NCBI RefSeq assembly: GCF_902459465.1
Contig: NC_047066.1
Span: forward strand, 4,190,377 to 4,254,376
Origin: Asterias rubens
Lineage: Eukaryota > Echinodermata > Asteroidea > Forcipulatida > Asteriidae
DNA length: 64,000 nt
Direction of reading: 5' to 3'
Shown one piece after another: positions 53,775 through 64,000 of this stretch. The position numbers were made by a program, and so were the translations under genes. The notes under the pieces are model-generated. The model worked only from the letters and a program-made list of their open reading frames with translations, had not been told where the DNA came from and searched no databases. How positions within the stretch are numbered: position 1 is the first letter of the stretch; the number at the start of each line of letters is the position of its first letter.

Positions 53775-54149
53775 TTAAAGCCATTATACACTTTCGATAC
53801 AGAAAAAGAAAAAAAAAGTTCACAGATTTACAAATAATTTACAGGGTTTACAGAAGGTAATGGTGAAAGCCTTCTCTTGAAATATTGTTCCATGAAATGC
53901 TTTACTTTTTGAGAAAACATTAAAACAATATAAATTCTCGATAGCAAGAATTACGGATTTATTTTAAACACATGTCATGACACGGCGAAACGCGCGGAAA
54001 CAAGAGTGGGTTTTTCCGTTATTTTCTCCCGACTCCGATGACCGATTGAGCCTAAATTTTCACAGGTTTTTTATTTTATATATAAGTTGTGATACACGAA
54101 GTGTGGGACTTTGAAAATACTGTTTACCGAAAGTGTATAATGGCTTTAA
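53775..54149 (-). repeat. MITE family B, full-length, 3' of CDC45
   Basis: TTAAAGCCATTATACACTTT to AAGTGTATAATGGCTTTAA; body blocks inverse to those at 10337-10693. Confidence 0.85.
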
Positions 54150-54219
54150 GAGTTACCAACTTGAAAAAAATCATACAGACAAGGTAGTACAACACATCAT
54201 TTAAAGACAATGTTAGTCT

Positions 54220-54360
54220 ATTCATACTAGTTGGTATGACACTGCTCTAGAATTGCAAGGTCTGGGGTGTGAATCACACCCGAGTAATATGCCTGTGATT
54301 TCGGGTACTGATTATACAGTGCTAACACACATCAGTGTATATGGGTAAAACCAAAATAAA
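54220..54360 (+). repeat. tRNA-derived SINE
   Basis: ACTAGTTGGTATGACACTGC, GGTGTGAATCACACCCGAGT and the CAGTGCTAACACACATCAGT tail. Same family as the copies in the CDC45 introns. Confidence 0.6.
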
Positions 54361-55585
54361 AAGTCTACTAAGATTTTAATTAATAACCCTCTTGTTTAAA
54401 AAAAAAAGTTTTTGCACAGTTTGAAAATATTAAAACTAAATGAATATTCAAGGAAGTTCTTGCTATAAATATCTTTAAAAATAAATAGTCCAAGACATTG
54501 AAATGTGTAAAACACGAGCGCAACACTAATAAATATATTATCAGTCTTCTAAAACAGAAAAACATGTATATATTATCTTTTGTATATTAAATATAGTAAA
54601 TTACGATTTGTGATAATTTTTAATTGTACATAGAATTCAGTAAATAGTTTTAATTTCTTTCAATATATTAGTACAGGGTGAGATTAAAGGTAATGTCATT
54701 CGTTTCAACACAACTAGAAATATATTAATCTTAGGTATAAATTTAGTCCTTCTTTACAAAATATTTCCCAAACAATTTCCAAAGGTGGGGAAACATCTGA
54801 AAGTTTCGTAAATTTCTATAATAACTTATGACATGAATGTAAATAAAGTGTGAAAGATATAAATATTTAGAAGAAACAAAAATTGAGTCCTTACTTGTTT
54901 TATATAAGGGTCATGGGTTTACATCCCAACAAAATAAGTAGTTTGTGGTTTTTTGTCCCACGTGACTCAAAAGAGATCAACCCGTTTGAAAAATACAACT
55001 TGCATACGAAAAGTTGACTTTCATTTTGGTCACAACTTGAACTTTCTCAAAGGTCAGTTTAAGTAGACGTGTTTTGTCAGTTGATACACATTCCACAAAT
55101 GTGGTTAGGATTTAAACATCATTAGGATTTAATCAGCTTAGGAACAGCTGATTGAATGTAACTCCTTGGAAAAAACGTTCTTGTTGAGTTGGTAAAACAT
55201 CCATGGTACCGTAATACCCCTATGGCGTTCCATAAGCCCAAGACGCCCTCCGTAATGTCGTAATGTACCGGTACATGCACATAAACTCATTGCTACACAC
55301 GTTGCACTATTCCACCGATAAAGAGTGTTTCTGTAAGCCGCGATCCTGCCATGTGGTAGGGTGATCTGAAAGTTTTTCAACAGCATCCGCTAAGGTTCGA
55401 TAGTAATTTGTGCGGCGAGGAGAAGTGGAGCAGGGGATTACAATACTTGAGTGCGAATGAATAACAACGCCTTGAACCAAGACTAAGATCTACAAAATTC
55501 ACATTAGTAGAAGAGTACCTTGACTTGATGTGAACTCTGAAATAATCTGAGATTAAGAATGGTGGTGATGGAATAAGGAAGTCTC
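54361..55585. other. Intergenic stretch between CDC45 and the downstream convergent gene
   Basis: Very AT-rich. Likely holds 3' UTR sequence of the minus-strand gene near 55500, but no poly(A) signal can be assigned with confidence. No exon or named repeat seen. Confidence 0.4.
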
Positions 55586-58500
55586 TCAGAATATTCCTTG
55601 GAAGATCTGATCAAACAGGGCTTGTGCATCATCAGCAGCTTCAGGTGAACTGCATGGGAGATAAGAGAGGGTATGGAAAGTTACAATGTATATTTTAAGG
55701 GTGAGTGTACATGGTTTGTTTTTTTATTTCCTGCGCCGACCGGTCGCTAGCGATCGGTTTAAAATCCCATCAGACTTAAAACAAGATCACACAGTTTTCA
55801 GAATGAATGTATTCGATCAATTTATGACTAAATGGTGCATGAAAGTGTTAATCGAGAAAGACTTACGTTAGGGTTGAAATATCAGGTCATTAACTATTTT
55901 GTGCATGAAATCATATCAAAAAAGGGAAAATAACAAAACTCACTGGTCGGGTACTGCAGAGAAGAAGTTTCTTGTTTTCTGTCTTCTCAGAAGTGGACTG
56001 CAAACTTGTCTTCTCCACTGTGTGCTTCCACTTTTTGAAGACGTTGGAGTAGAGTGTAGAATCGCCTCAGGAGGAGAGCCAAGACTTAACTTTGGAGAAT
56101 GGTTTTTGAGTTGTCTTGATGGTGGTGAACTTATGTGATGCAGGCCAGGGAGGTCAGACAGCCTGGGACTTATTGTCCACCTCTTCGGGAGACCACCTCC
56201 CTGTCTTGCACGTGACGAAGGTCTTGGAGTGGCGGCATCCGATGATTGTGATTGTGAAATTGCATCAGGTGGATTCTTAGAGACCAGAGATGCAGGTGAC
56301 ATTTGCCCATAGTCTACTAAGGGCGGGGAAAATGTCGTTGGAGAGATTTCTGGCGAGTACATCAACGTCATTGAACCAGGAATTCCAGCGTCATCTTGGG
56401 TTGAATCATCTTTCTTTGATACGGCTGTCACAGATGAGAGCGGGCTTCGGTTCTTTTGACTTGATAGAAAAGGACGGGGATTAGATTCCTGGGAATCAAA
56501 GGGTACAGGTTTGTGTGACGGCTGAAATCCATGACGTTGGGCTGGAGCTGGAATATCAGAAGATTTTGAAGAATTCATGATTCTATGGCTCTGCTGGATT
56601 GAGGTAGTAGGACGAGCTTTATCAGCTGAAGTTGATTCAGTTGGATGAATATCTGGACGTTGGTTTGGATGAGTGATTTGGGAATGGAGAGGACTTGTAT
56701 CAGTCAGTTTTGGCTCTGCAGTCCTTGCTTGATGTCTAATTAAATCGTCATGTTTCTTCTGGTGAGAAACTGGAGCAGACACAGCCTGGCAGTCTCTCTG
56801 AAACTGGAAATTAAGAAAGGAATTAATTTCCAATCAAAACGCTCCTACTGATGTTGGTGGTCTGAGATAATTTCTTTTTATGTTTGTGTGCTGGCTCTGA
56901 TAAAGAGCTGGGCCCAATTTAATAATGCTGCTTACTTAATCTGGCATTAGGTTCCTACGTCAAGCCTACAATTATAAGGGCCCTAAGCGTGTATTTCTGT
57001 GGTAAGCCTAAAACTGTTTTGGAGAAAATGCGCTTAGCAATTTGTTTTGCATAGCAAAAATTACCAGGGAGCCAGTCACAGACAAGACACATGCTGTTGT
57101 ACTTTGGCTTGTAACATGTTTCTGCTCAGCAGGTTTGTTTGTGATGCTAAGTTTTATTGTGTGAAAATAGGCCCAAGTTGTACACACCAATTTTCTCCAG
57201 AAAAAAAATATAAACAATTATGTTGCGACTTCTTTTAAAATGGTTCTTTTCCTTATCAGATCCAACATTTAACACACAAAAGACTACTTAAAATTTAAAA
57301 CTTGCTAGGTAGATAATGTTCTTTTGAGAACTTGTCTTGCTTTATATTTTACTACCGCAGAGTAGGTTTTTCTGGAGTTTGGGAGGCTTCTCAGTTCTGA
57401 AAAGAACTGGCCTGCATTTGAACTACTACCTGGGCAGAAGGTAGAAAATCGGCCTGGACTACGACTTTCGATAAGTGGATTGAGGGGACTTCTTGTTATT
57501 TACTTCACTACCGCGGAGTGAGTTCTTAATTGGTCTCAACATTTCGACTAGCTTGCTCTAGTCATCATCAGGATGTTGATGATCAAGAAACTGTTCCTTA
57601 CCATTCCCGCTGTAGATCTTACATTGATAGCTTCTTGAGACTCCACTTGGAGACAGCTGTTGAGAAACTCCTCATCTGAGCTGGAGTTCATTGTGTACTG
57701 ATTACTGTCAAGAATAAACTCTTCATCCGATGAGATGCTGAAGTGTTGGTCCTCGTTCAAATCCACTAGCTGGTCTTGTCTTGATGCTTCAATGTAAAAG
57801 TGTTCAGAATATTAGGGGTGTTTTTCTGCTGAATTGTTTAATATTGATAATAATAACTGTTTTTATTAAGCGCCAAATTGACAAAGGATACAAGGTGCTG
57901 AAGAAAGAAGCAAATTAAGACAGAACAAAGATGCTGTTGACCAGGCAAGACTATGGGGAAAAGGTGGGTCTTGAGAGCCCGTTTAATCTATGAAGGCTGA
58001 TGGGACACTGTTGGAGTTGCTGGTTTGGATAGTTCATTTTATCACTCACAGATAAAATGCATTATTCATTGGACACACACAACTGTTGTGGTGCCACCTT
58101 GGCGAGTTTTGTCATGTTGGGTGGGCTTGCTGTACTCTGTCCAGTTCGTCTTTTTTATGACCTTGCACATTTTCTAGGGTTTTCCCGGGGTGTCCTTTTG
58201 CAATGGCCGGGGCTCCCTAATTAAACCAATCAAGTGCAGTTACGTACAGCAACAGCGTTGCCACGCTGCATTTGTGCGGGAACTTCACTTCGGTTCAGCT
58301 TCCAACCAAGTCAACGCCCAAATTTTGTTGCCAATACTGCTAGGTGTTGGACCCACCCAGCCAACTATTCCATAATCGGGGAGCAGCAATGGAATTTGTT
58401 TATTTTTTAAAATATTATTTATTGTTGGTTTATTAAAAATTCAACATCGCAGCCCAAGGGCTGAATTGAGTTTAAAAGATATACAACAAGAAGTCACATA

Positions 58501-61500
58501 ACAAAAACATTAAAAGGGAAGTGTTTACAGAAAAATTGTTTAAAAGATTATTTAAAAGATTATTTATAAAAATAAAAAAAATAAAAAAATAAAAAATACC
58601 CTGCAAAATGCCTGAATAGAAAGATTTGACCATGTTATTCAGATACGGCACAAAATACCATCTGGCCCACATTCAAGAGTCTGGTAATTTGTAGCTTTGC
58701 CCAGTAACTCACATCCGAACAATTACTTCAGCCTAGTGTTTTTTCCAAAAACACAATTATGTACACTTTGTTTTTACACTGGAACTTCTCAATCCAACTC
58801 TCAAAGTTCAGCAAATTTAAAAAAGAAGGAAACATTTTAGGTCAAGTTATCTTGTCCAGTAAAAATGCTGAGCTACAGGACCTTTAATCTTGTTGAGATT
58901 TGTTCAAAATTTGGGTCCCAAATCAAATGCAATTCACTGCTCTTTTTCCATCCTCTTTATAAATAATTTTAGTCTGAAGGCCGGTTTATAGTCGGTCGCA
59001 AGATGGTCGGGCGGTGGTAAAAATCTTGATGCGCGATCAAAAAAAGACACAGTTGTAGGCCTCGGCGATGACTATAAACTGTGTTGCGCGTCCAAATTCC
59101 CATCGCGCGACCGACTATAAACCGGCCTTGATGTTTAAACTTGTTTTAGCTTCTGGGCAATCTCGGTTGTCTAATTAGAAAGACATCTGCTCTATATTGG
59201 CAATTGGTTCGAATCTCCACCCGAGATTCTTGTGATTTCCTTTCACAGAGCTCAGGAAATTTGTACTTAGTATATATACAGTGCATACACGTATCGGTGT
59301 AAGGGTCACAAAAACAAATCTTCATTATCCCTATGCGAATTTTTTAAAGCATCTATTAAACTGCTTTATAAATACTGCCTTAAATAAGCAAACTACCGAC
59401 TTGAAGACTATTTAATCTGTACAATATTCCTGGGGTCGATTTCACAAAGAGTTAGGACTAGTCCTAGGAGATATACAAATTGCATGGATAGTCCTAAGTT
59501 AGGACTAGTAACTAGTCCTAACTCGAGATAAGACTAGTCCTAACTCTTTGTGAAATCCACCCCTGCTATACTTAAGAAAACAACATACACCTGATAATTT
59601 TTGAAAACAATTTTTGTTTTAAGTCTTAAGAACAATCTTCAAAACTATACATACCGTTCATCATCTGATGCTGAAAGACTGGTGAGTTACTAATGCAAGT
59701 CTTACTGGTCTTGGGTAGTGTTTTTGTCTCTCCAGTTGTTGTGTATGTACAGCTCCTGGGTCTAGTTGATGATAGAGACTTTGTTGTATTTGTGTTGGAT
59801 GAAGCAGGACAGGATGCCAGAGCTGATTTTGCTGTTCTAAATTCATTGGCTCTGCTACTGCTGTCATCAGTGGATGGTGCTTGTCTGAAAAATTAATTTA
59901 AAACACACTCACTGTCCCTATGCATTGGTTGGTGAACCTTAGAATTTGTTAAGCCATTAGGTTAACAACAATTTATTTTTGTGAGTTACCAGAAGACCCT
60001 GCGGTTGAAAAAGCAGCATTATGTCAAGAAAAGTAGTTAAGTAATGAATTTATTAATGAGTGATTCATTTTAATGTAAATTTTGTAAAATGTCGCTTGTT
60101 TTATGACATTGTCTTTAAGTTTGTATTGTTTGTTTTATTTTATGTGAATTGATAATTTTTGTGGTTAACCTGATACAAAACACTTTGCGTTTATAAGACA
60201 AAATAAATGTGAGGATTCTGAAATAAAAGATCACAGCCTATTAGCTGATGTTTGAAGCTTTGCATGGTGTGAAACTTGCGGGTAACACCCATGTAATAAA
60301 TCTCAGGAGAACAAAAAGTATGTTTTTTATTTTAAGGGGTAGAGATCTCCACAATCCCTGAACTAAGTTTCATATAAATCAATCATGATTGTATTGTCAT
60401 TACATTTATAACAAAACGTCAGGTGTTTGTCCTTTGGACATACACAAAGCTGTTCCAGTTCTATTTTATGATTTCATTTACCTTGCTGCTCCTTTGTTAC
60501 TAGAGGGCCACATTGGAGTGAGTCCCATCGGTGGTGAGGAGACAACACTAGTGTCTTCTGTAGGTTGTTTGCTTATAGGAGACTTCCAAGCAAATACCTG
60601 ACCTCTGCGCCTAACGCTTTCTGACAATGATCCGCTTGGTTGTGTGGACATGCCTCCATACTGACCATGTGGCTGTGGATGGAGGGTTGCTGATGATGCT
60701 GATTTGTTGATGCCCGACCGCTGCTGTTGTTGATCATGATACTGATTCCCTGACGCTTGTTTAAAGGTTGTTGAATTTTGCTGACGAGGATCAGGTTTTT
60801 CTTGTTGATGTTGGTTGATTGGTGCTGACTTGAAGGTTGCCATTTGCGGATGTTGATCAAACTGTTGCTGATCTGCTGATGCATATTTGAAGGTGGTTGA
60901 AACTTGCTGACGTGGATTGTGTTTTTCTTGTACATGCTTGTTGATTGGTGCTGATTTTAACGTTGCCATTTGCCGATCAAACTGTGGCTGACTTGATGAT
61001 GTTTGTCTGAAGGGGTTTAATACTCGCTGACTCAGACTAGGTTTGAGCTGGTTTGTGGATGTTGCACTCGCTGCTTCAAGTACGCGGGCCGTTGGCTGTT
61101 GCCCAAGTTGTGGATCAAACTGTTGCTTATTTGCTGATGCCTGTTTGAAGGGGGTTAATACTCGCTGGTGTGGATTGGGTTGTTTGAGCTGGTTTGTGGA
61201 TGTTGCACTCCTCCCTGCTTCAAGAACGCAGGCCGTTGGCTGTTGTCCAAGTTGTTGCCGGTTTACTGATGCAGGTTTGAAAATGTTCGAGAGCTGGTGT
61301 TGTGTATTTTCTTGTTGTGGATGAAGGGTTGCTGATGCTTGATTGGGCTGCTTATAAGTCGCCATGTCCCAAGGCTGCTTGTTAGACTCGTTAAAAGCTG
61401 CAAACAAATAAAATTTACTTAAATTTGAGTTGAAAACTTCATGAATTTTGTTGTAATGACTGGATGTGGAACCAGGTTGGCTCAGTGGTTTCTTCCCCTG

Positions 61501-63338
61501 CCTTTCACCTCTGTGGACCCCAGTTTGAATCCCACCTCAGTCCTTGGAGTTTTCATTCCCTACCCAATTGCATGGGTTTCCCCCGTTTGGGTTTTTTCCT
61601 CCCACATCTACAACTGAGCATTTCTTGTCATTTCATAATCATTCTGTTATTTGCGCTAATTGTGCTGTTGCATGTGTAATAAAAAAACATATGTATAAAT
61701 AAATAAATCCTGGGTTAAAAATTGTTTTTTTTTATCTGGACGGCCAACATGTTGACAACTTAGTATTAGTTGAAACTTTGCATGGTGTGGATACATAGGA
61801 AGAAACTATAAATAAATAGTAAACTTGTGGGTACAACCATGTGTAAATCTCTTTTGTTGGAGTGTTGGCTCTTCTCCTGAAGACGAGCAGAGTATACTGT
61901 TAGAAGCGTGGAGACCACACACCGGCTCAGCCAACACTCACACAGAGATTTACACATGGTTGTACTTCCAAGTTTACTAACTACTTATACTTTCTTTGTA
62001 CATTGACAATCACTGATCTCAAGTAAATCCTACTTACATTGACTGCTGACGGGGTCAACCTGGGAGCTACTGTCCAAGAAAAAATCCTCTAGGTCCGTAT
62101 CTGACCAAGACATATCTCCATCCTCGATATTCCTTTTGTCTACTACCCAGGGCGTCGTTTCTTCAGGAATTGGAAGCGAATCTAAAAGTAACACAATAAT
62201 GTGTAATTTTTAGATGAAATGAATTGGTCATGAATAAGGGAAACAATGGGCCTATAATGCAGACTACAGAAATAAATCTCTTCTATTGTTTAGACCCAAT
62301 AAGCATTTAGATAACCAATCACAGATGGTATAAACTATATTATTTAAAAACATTTATTAAAATTACTATTTTGTGATTTTGACAGAGCTGCAATTCTCCC
62401 TGCTTCTGCAGAAAGTTCACTGAAAATAAAATAACCTTGTCATGCTCTGATTAACAAATTCGAAAACCTCCCTAATTATTGAAGTTGGTGTTGAATGTTA
62501 TTCTAAATATCATCTCCCTCATTCTCCTGAAGACGAGCAGAGTATACTGCCAAACCGGCTGTTTTCAGAGCCAACACTCACCCTAAGAGATTTACACATC
62601 AATCAATATAACATTTATTTCCACATTCACATGGAGGCATCATCCTAAAAGCCGAGGCTTGTGGTGGATGTGCCCGTTACAACAATACAATTACAAAACG
62701 AAACAGGATAACAGCTCCAAATAGACAAATAAATAAATACTTACTGTTAAGATAGATTACTACGTAAAGGTTTAACCATGGTTAAAAAAAGGTATATATA
62801 ACGCTGGAGCAGAACATGTATGCGAAGTAAACAAAGGGACTAACAATAAACCAAACAATACGAATTAGAAAACATTATAACATAGATGAGTAAGTAAGTA
62901 AGTAACGGCTAAGCCAACTACCAGCATAAAATAGCAAGTTCACTATTTATTTCTAGTTTCTTCTTATTTCTCCACACCATGCAAAGCTTCAAACAATACT
63001 CCCTGATTGTTGTACAAAATCTCCCTGTTGGCTGCTCTGCTTTGTCAGAACACCTTGTGCCGTACCATAAAAAGTTCTAAATTTTTCATTTGTAATTCAC
63101 CTTCACATCTGACTTGATCTTCTGCCTCCTCCATCATGACTCCCTGATGACACCTTGTCTGTTGATACATATCCAGCATCTCCCATCCCTTAGCGGCTGA
63201 TTGGGGAGTAGCAGGTGTCCTTGCGGTACCCATGAGGCTGGGTGTAGAGGAGGAGGAGGGGGGAACCACTGTCTTAGACTGAGGTGTAAAGGAGAATCTA
63301 TCCAGGTCGACATTGCATGTATTGCTTCCTTGTTTAGC
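55586..63338 (-). CDS. Uncharacterised large Ser/Pro/Gln-rich protein, C-terminal 878 residues (5' end outside window)
   Basis: Minus-strand exons, 5' to 3': 63101-63338, 62038-62181, 60482-61397, 59655-59884, 57602-57786, 55944-56803, 55586-55649 (stop at 55586-55588). All donors and acceptors are GT-AG and the phases close exactly over 2637 nt, so the gene is real although I cannot name it. The first visible exon carries VDLDRFSFTPQSKTVVPPS. The second is acidic (EDGDMSWSDTDLEDFFLDSS). The third is Gln/Asn-rich with about five degenerate copies of a motif like TTFKQASxNQQQFDQ. The fifth has two SSDEEF/ISSDEEF acidic patches. The sixth is Ser/Pro-rich with SPEISPTTFSPP and FFSAVPD. The C-terminus is PEAADDAQALFDQIFQGIF, probably a short helix. 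No catalytic domain, membrane helix or zinc finger is visible. The composition suggests a mostly disordered nuclear or scaffold protein. It is convergent with CDC45. Confidence 0.85.
56909..57180. repeat. Family E-like MITE remnant
   Basis: GGGCCCAATTTAATAATGCT at the left, then GCGCTTAGCAATTTGTTTTG and GTCACAGACAAGACACATGC, similar to the decayed element near 30720-30870. Confidence 0.5.
57310..57576 (-). mobile_element. Penelope-like terminal fragment with hammerhead-like core
   Basis: Contains GTTCTTTTGAGAACTTGTCT, CACTACCGCGGAGTGAGTTC and AATTGGTCTCAACATTTCG. On the minus strand 57542-57571 reads CTGATGA, a T, GACTAG, a six-base loop, CTAGTC, GAAA, which is the layout of a hammerhead ribozyme core with a one-base bulge. 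Hammerhead motifs are known in Penelope-like elements. No RT/GIY-YIG frame is present. Confidence 0.6.
57845..57995. repeat. Short dispersed element with LINE-type 3' tail
   Basis: ATAATAATAACTG then TTTATTAAGCGCC...AAGGTGCTG and GGTGGGTCTTGAGAGCCCG resembles the non-coding 3' end of the LINE fragments at 9040 and 16200. Confidence 0.45.
57996..58976. other. Intron of the unassigned gene, little recognised
   Basis: 58140-58380 is less AT-rich and contains a 61-codon plus-strand ORF without recognised motif. 58540-58600 is an A/T homopolymer-rich tract. Nothing I can assign. Confidence 0.4.
58977..59131. repeat. Palindromic MITE (AAGGCCGGTTTATAGTCGGT ends)
   Basis: AAGGCCGGTTTATAGTCGGT at the left and ACCGACTATAAACCGGCCTT at the right are perfect inverted repeats. 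TCTTGATGCGCGATC and TGACTATAAACTGTG lie inside. About 155 bp. Confidence 0.88.
59150..59350 (+). repeat. tRNA-derived SINE
   Basis: TCGGTTGTCTAATTAGAAAG, then AATTGGTTCGAATCTCCACC (B box), then TTCACAGAGCTCAGGAAAT and CATACACGTATCGGTGTAAG tail. Confidence 0.65.
59431..59565. repeat. Palindromic MITE, 'CTAAGTTAGGAC' family (copy 4, complete)
   Basis: GGGGTCGATTTCACAAAGAG to CTCTTTGTGAAATCCACCCC. The interior repeats GGACTAGTCCTA several times in both orientations. About 135 bp, the cleanest copy in the window. Confidence 0.88.
59885..60481. other. Intron of the unassigned gene
   Basis: 60250-60310 carries GAAGCTTTGCATGGTGTGAA and GGGTAACACCCATGTAATAA, the fragment type also seen at 26890 and 61770. 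The rest is unassigned. Confidence 0.4.
61464..61670 (+). repeat. tRNA-derived SINE
   Basis: AGGTTGGCTCAGTGGTTTCT (A box) and CCAGTTTGAATCCCACCTC (B box) at proper spacing, followed by GGGTTTCCCCCGTTTGGGTT and CCTCCCACATCTACAAC. Distinct from the 'GGTCTAGTTGGTAAGACAC' SINE family. Intron of the unassigned gene. Confidence 0.7.
61765..61975 (+). mobile_element. Penelope-like terminal fragment, second subfamily
   Basis: AACTTTGCATGGTGTGGATA, AACCATGTGTAAATCTCTTT and TCTCCTGAAGACGAGCAGAG followed by TATACTG and GTGGAGACC. A degenerate hammerhead-like core (CTGAAGACGAGCAG...GAAG) is visible. The same core recurs near 62523-62560. Confidence 0.5.
62520..62610 (+). mobile_element. Penelope-like terminal fragment, second subfamily
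   Basis: TCTCCTGAAGACGAGCAGAG, then TATACTGCC and AGAGCCAACACTCA with GAGATTTACACATC. Shorter copy of the element at 61765. Confidence 0.5.
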
Positions 63339-63380
63339 CTGTATCAAAACACAAAATGTCATGCAAGGAAATGTTATTGT

Positions 63381-63726
63381 TCACTGGACACCATTGGTAA
63401 TTGTCAAAGACCAGTCTTCTCACTTTGTGTCTCAGAATATGCATATATAACAACAAACCTGTGAAAACTTGAGCTCAATTGGTCGTCTAAGTTGTGAGAT
63501 AATAATGAAAACACCCTTGTTACACGAAGTTGTGTGCTTTCAGATGCTTGATTTCGAGACCTCAAAATCTAATTCTGAGGTCTCGAAATCAAATTTGTGG
63601 AAAATTACTTCTTTCTCGAAAACTACGTTCCTTCAGAGGGAGCCATTTCTCACAATGTTTTATACTATCAACCTCTCCCCATAAAAAGTATTTTGAGTAA
63701 TTACCAATAGTGTCCACTGCCTTTAA
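63381..63726 (+). repeat. MITE family A
   Basis: The left end is shortened (TCACTGGACACCATTGG), the centre is GATTTCGAGACCTCAAAA, and the right end GTGTCCACTGCCTTTAA is intact. Intron of the unassigned gene. Confidence 0.82.
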
Positions 63727-63794
63727 ATCCAATAAAATGAAACCCCAGACTGGGACTTCCTCCTGGAGAGGTAACCGTGATTTTCTTCCCAAAT

Positions 63795-63915
63795 CCACAG
63801 GCCTGGAATTTCATCTTCAAAAGGGCAAGGTAATTTTCATTTTGCAAAGGGCACTTCCATTGGAAAATCTTATAGTCATGTGAACCTTTTGAAGGGCCAC
63901 CGAGGCTAAGACAAG
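63795..63915. repeat. Dispersed 'AGGCCTGGAATT...GGGCAC' repeat
   Basis: CAGGCCTGGAATTTCATCTT, AAAGGGCAAGGTAATTTTCA and TTTTGCAAAGGGCACTTCC are the inverse of the family seen at 49930-50110. Confidence 0.55.
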
Positions 63916-64000
63916 TACTTAAAGGGATTCTGTACTTTTGCTAACTGGAACCTATTGTTTGTTTCAACCCTATAGACCATATTGAATAACCCCTTTGCTG

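Noticed and set aside
55899-56484. Plus-strand ORFs over the right-hand gene
   Set aside because: They are antisense shadows of the 860 nt minus-strand exon, which has splice sites and in-phase neighbours.
60573-61324. Alternative-frame ORFs (Lys/Gln-rich minus, Cys-rich plus) in the Q/N-rich exon
   Set aside because: They are frame shadows of the repeat-bearing exon; only the frame used in the gene model joins neighbouring exons in phase.

Overview
This window is metazoan genomic DNA, from an invertebrate deuterostome and most likely an echinoderm (a sea star is my best guess; this is an inference from repeat style and gene similarity, not a database match). It is AT-rich, its genes are cut into many small exons with GT-AG introns, and most introns and intergenic DNA consist of short palindromic DNA transposons (MITEs), tRNA-derived SINEs, decayed LINE tails and minisatellites. 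Nothing in it is bacterial or viral.

Four protein-coding genes can be spliced by eye with reading frames that close across every junction I call, apart from tentative first exons in two of them. From left to right: (1) 1483-11453, minus strand, a TMEM134-like two-pass membrane protein (DUF872 family); (2) 29456-38633, minus strand, UFD1, the ubiquitin-fusion-degradation adaptor of the p97/VCP complex, in 12 exons; (3) 39171-53294, plus strand, CDC45, the CMG helicase subunit, 18 exons encoding 566 residues; (4) 55586-63338, minus strand, the C-terminal 878 residues of a large, low-complexity, Ser/Pro/Gln-rich protein that I do not recognise and whose 5' end lies beyond the window. UFD1 and CDC45 are head-to-head, with about 540 bp between proposed start codons. 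This is the arrangement known from vertebrates (human 22q11.2), and a perfect E2F-type site lies 112 bp upstream of the CDC45 ATG.

Between TMEM134 and UFD1, 18970-26443 holds a one-strand array of twelve tRNA-His(GTG) loci, ten intact and two with broken 3' acceptor strands. Not only the tRNA bodies but also about 18 nt of leader and about 35 nt of trailer are conserved, and most copies reach a T-run only after that trailer. Tracts 22349-23889 and 23890-25430 are a near-identical 1.54 kb tandem duplication whose junctions fall inside tRNA genes, as expected from unequal crossover between them.

The rest is mobile and repetitive DNA. At least five unrelated-looking palindromic MITE families share TTAA-type boundaries. 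There is a hAT-type element inside a MITE that also carries a LINE tail (14482-16320), a set of Penelope-like terminal fragments with a hammerhead-like core (57542-57571), and minisatellites with units of 67, 31 and 19 bp. The most promising material for a new observation is the tRNA-His array with its conserved folded trailer, followed by the unassigned gene at the right edge.
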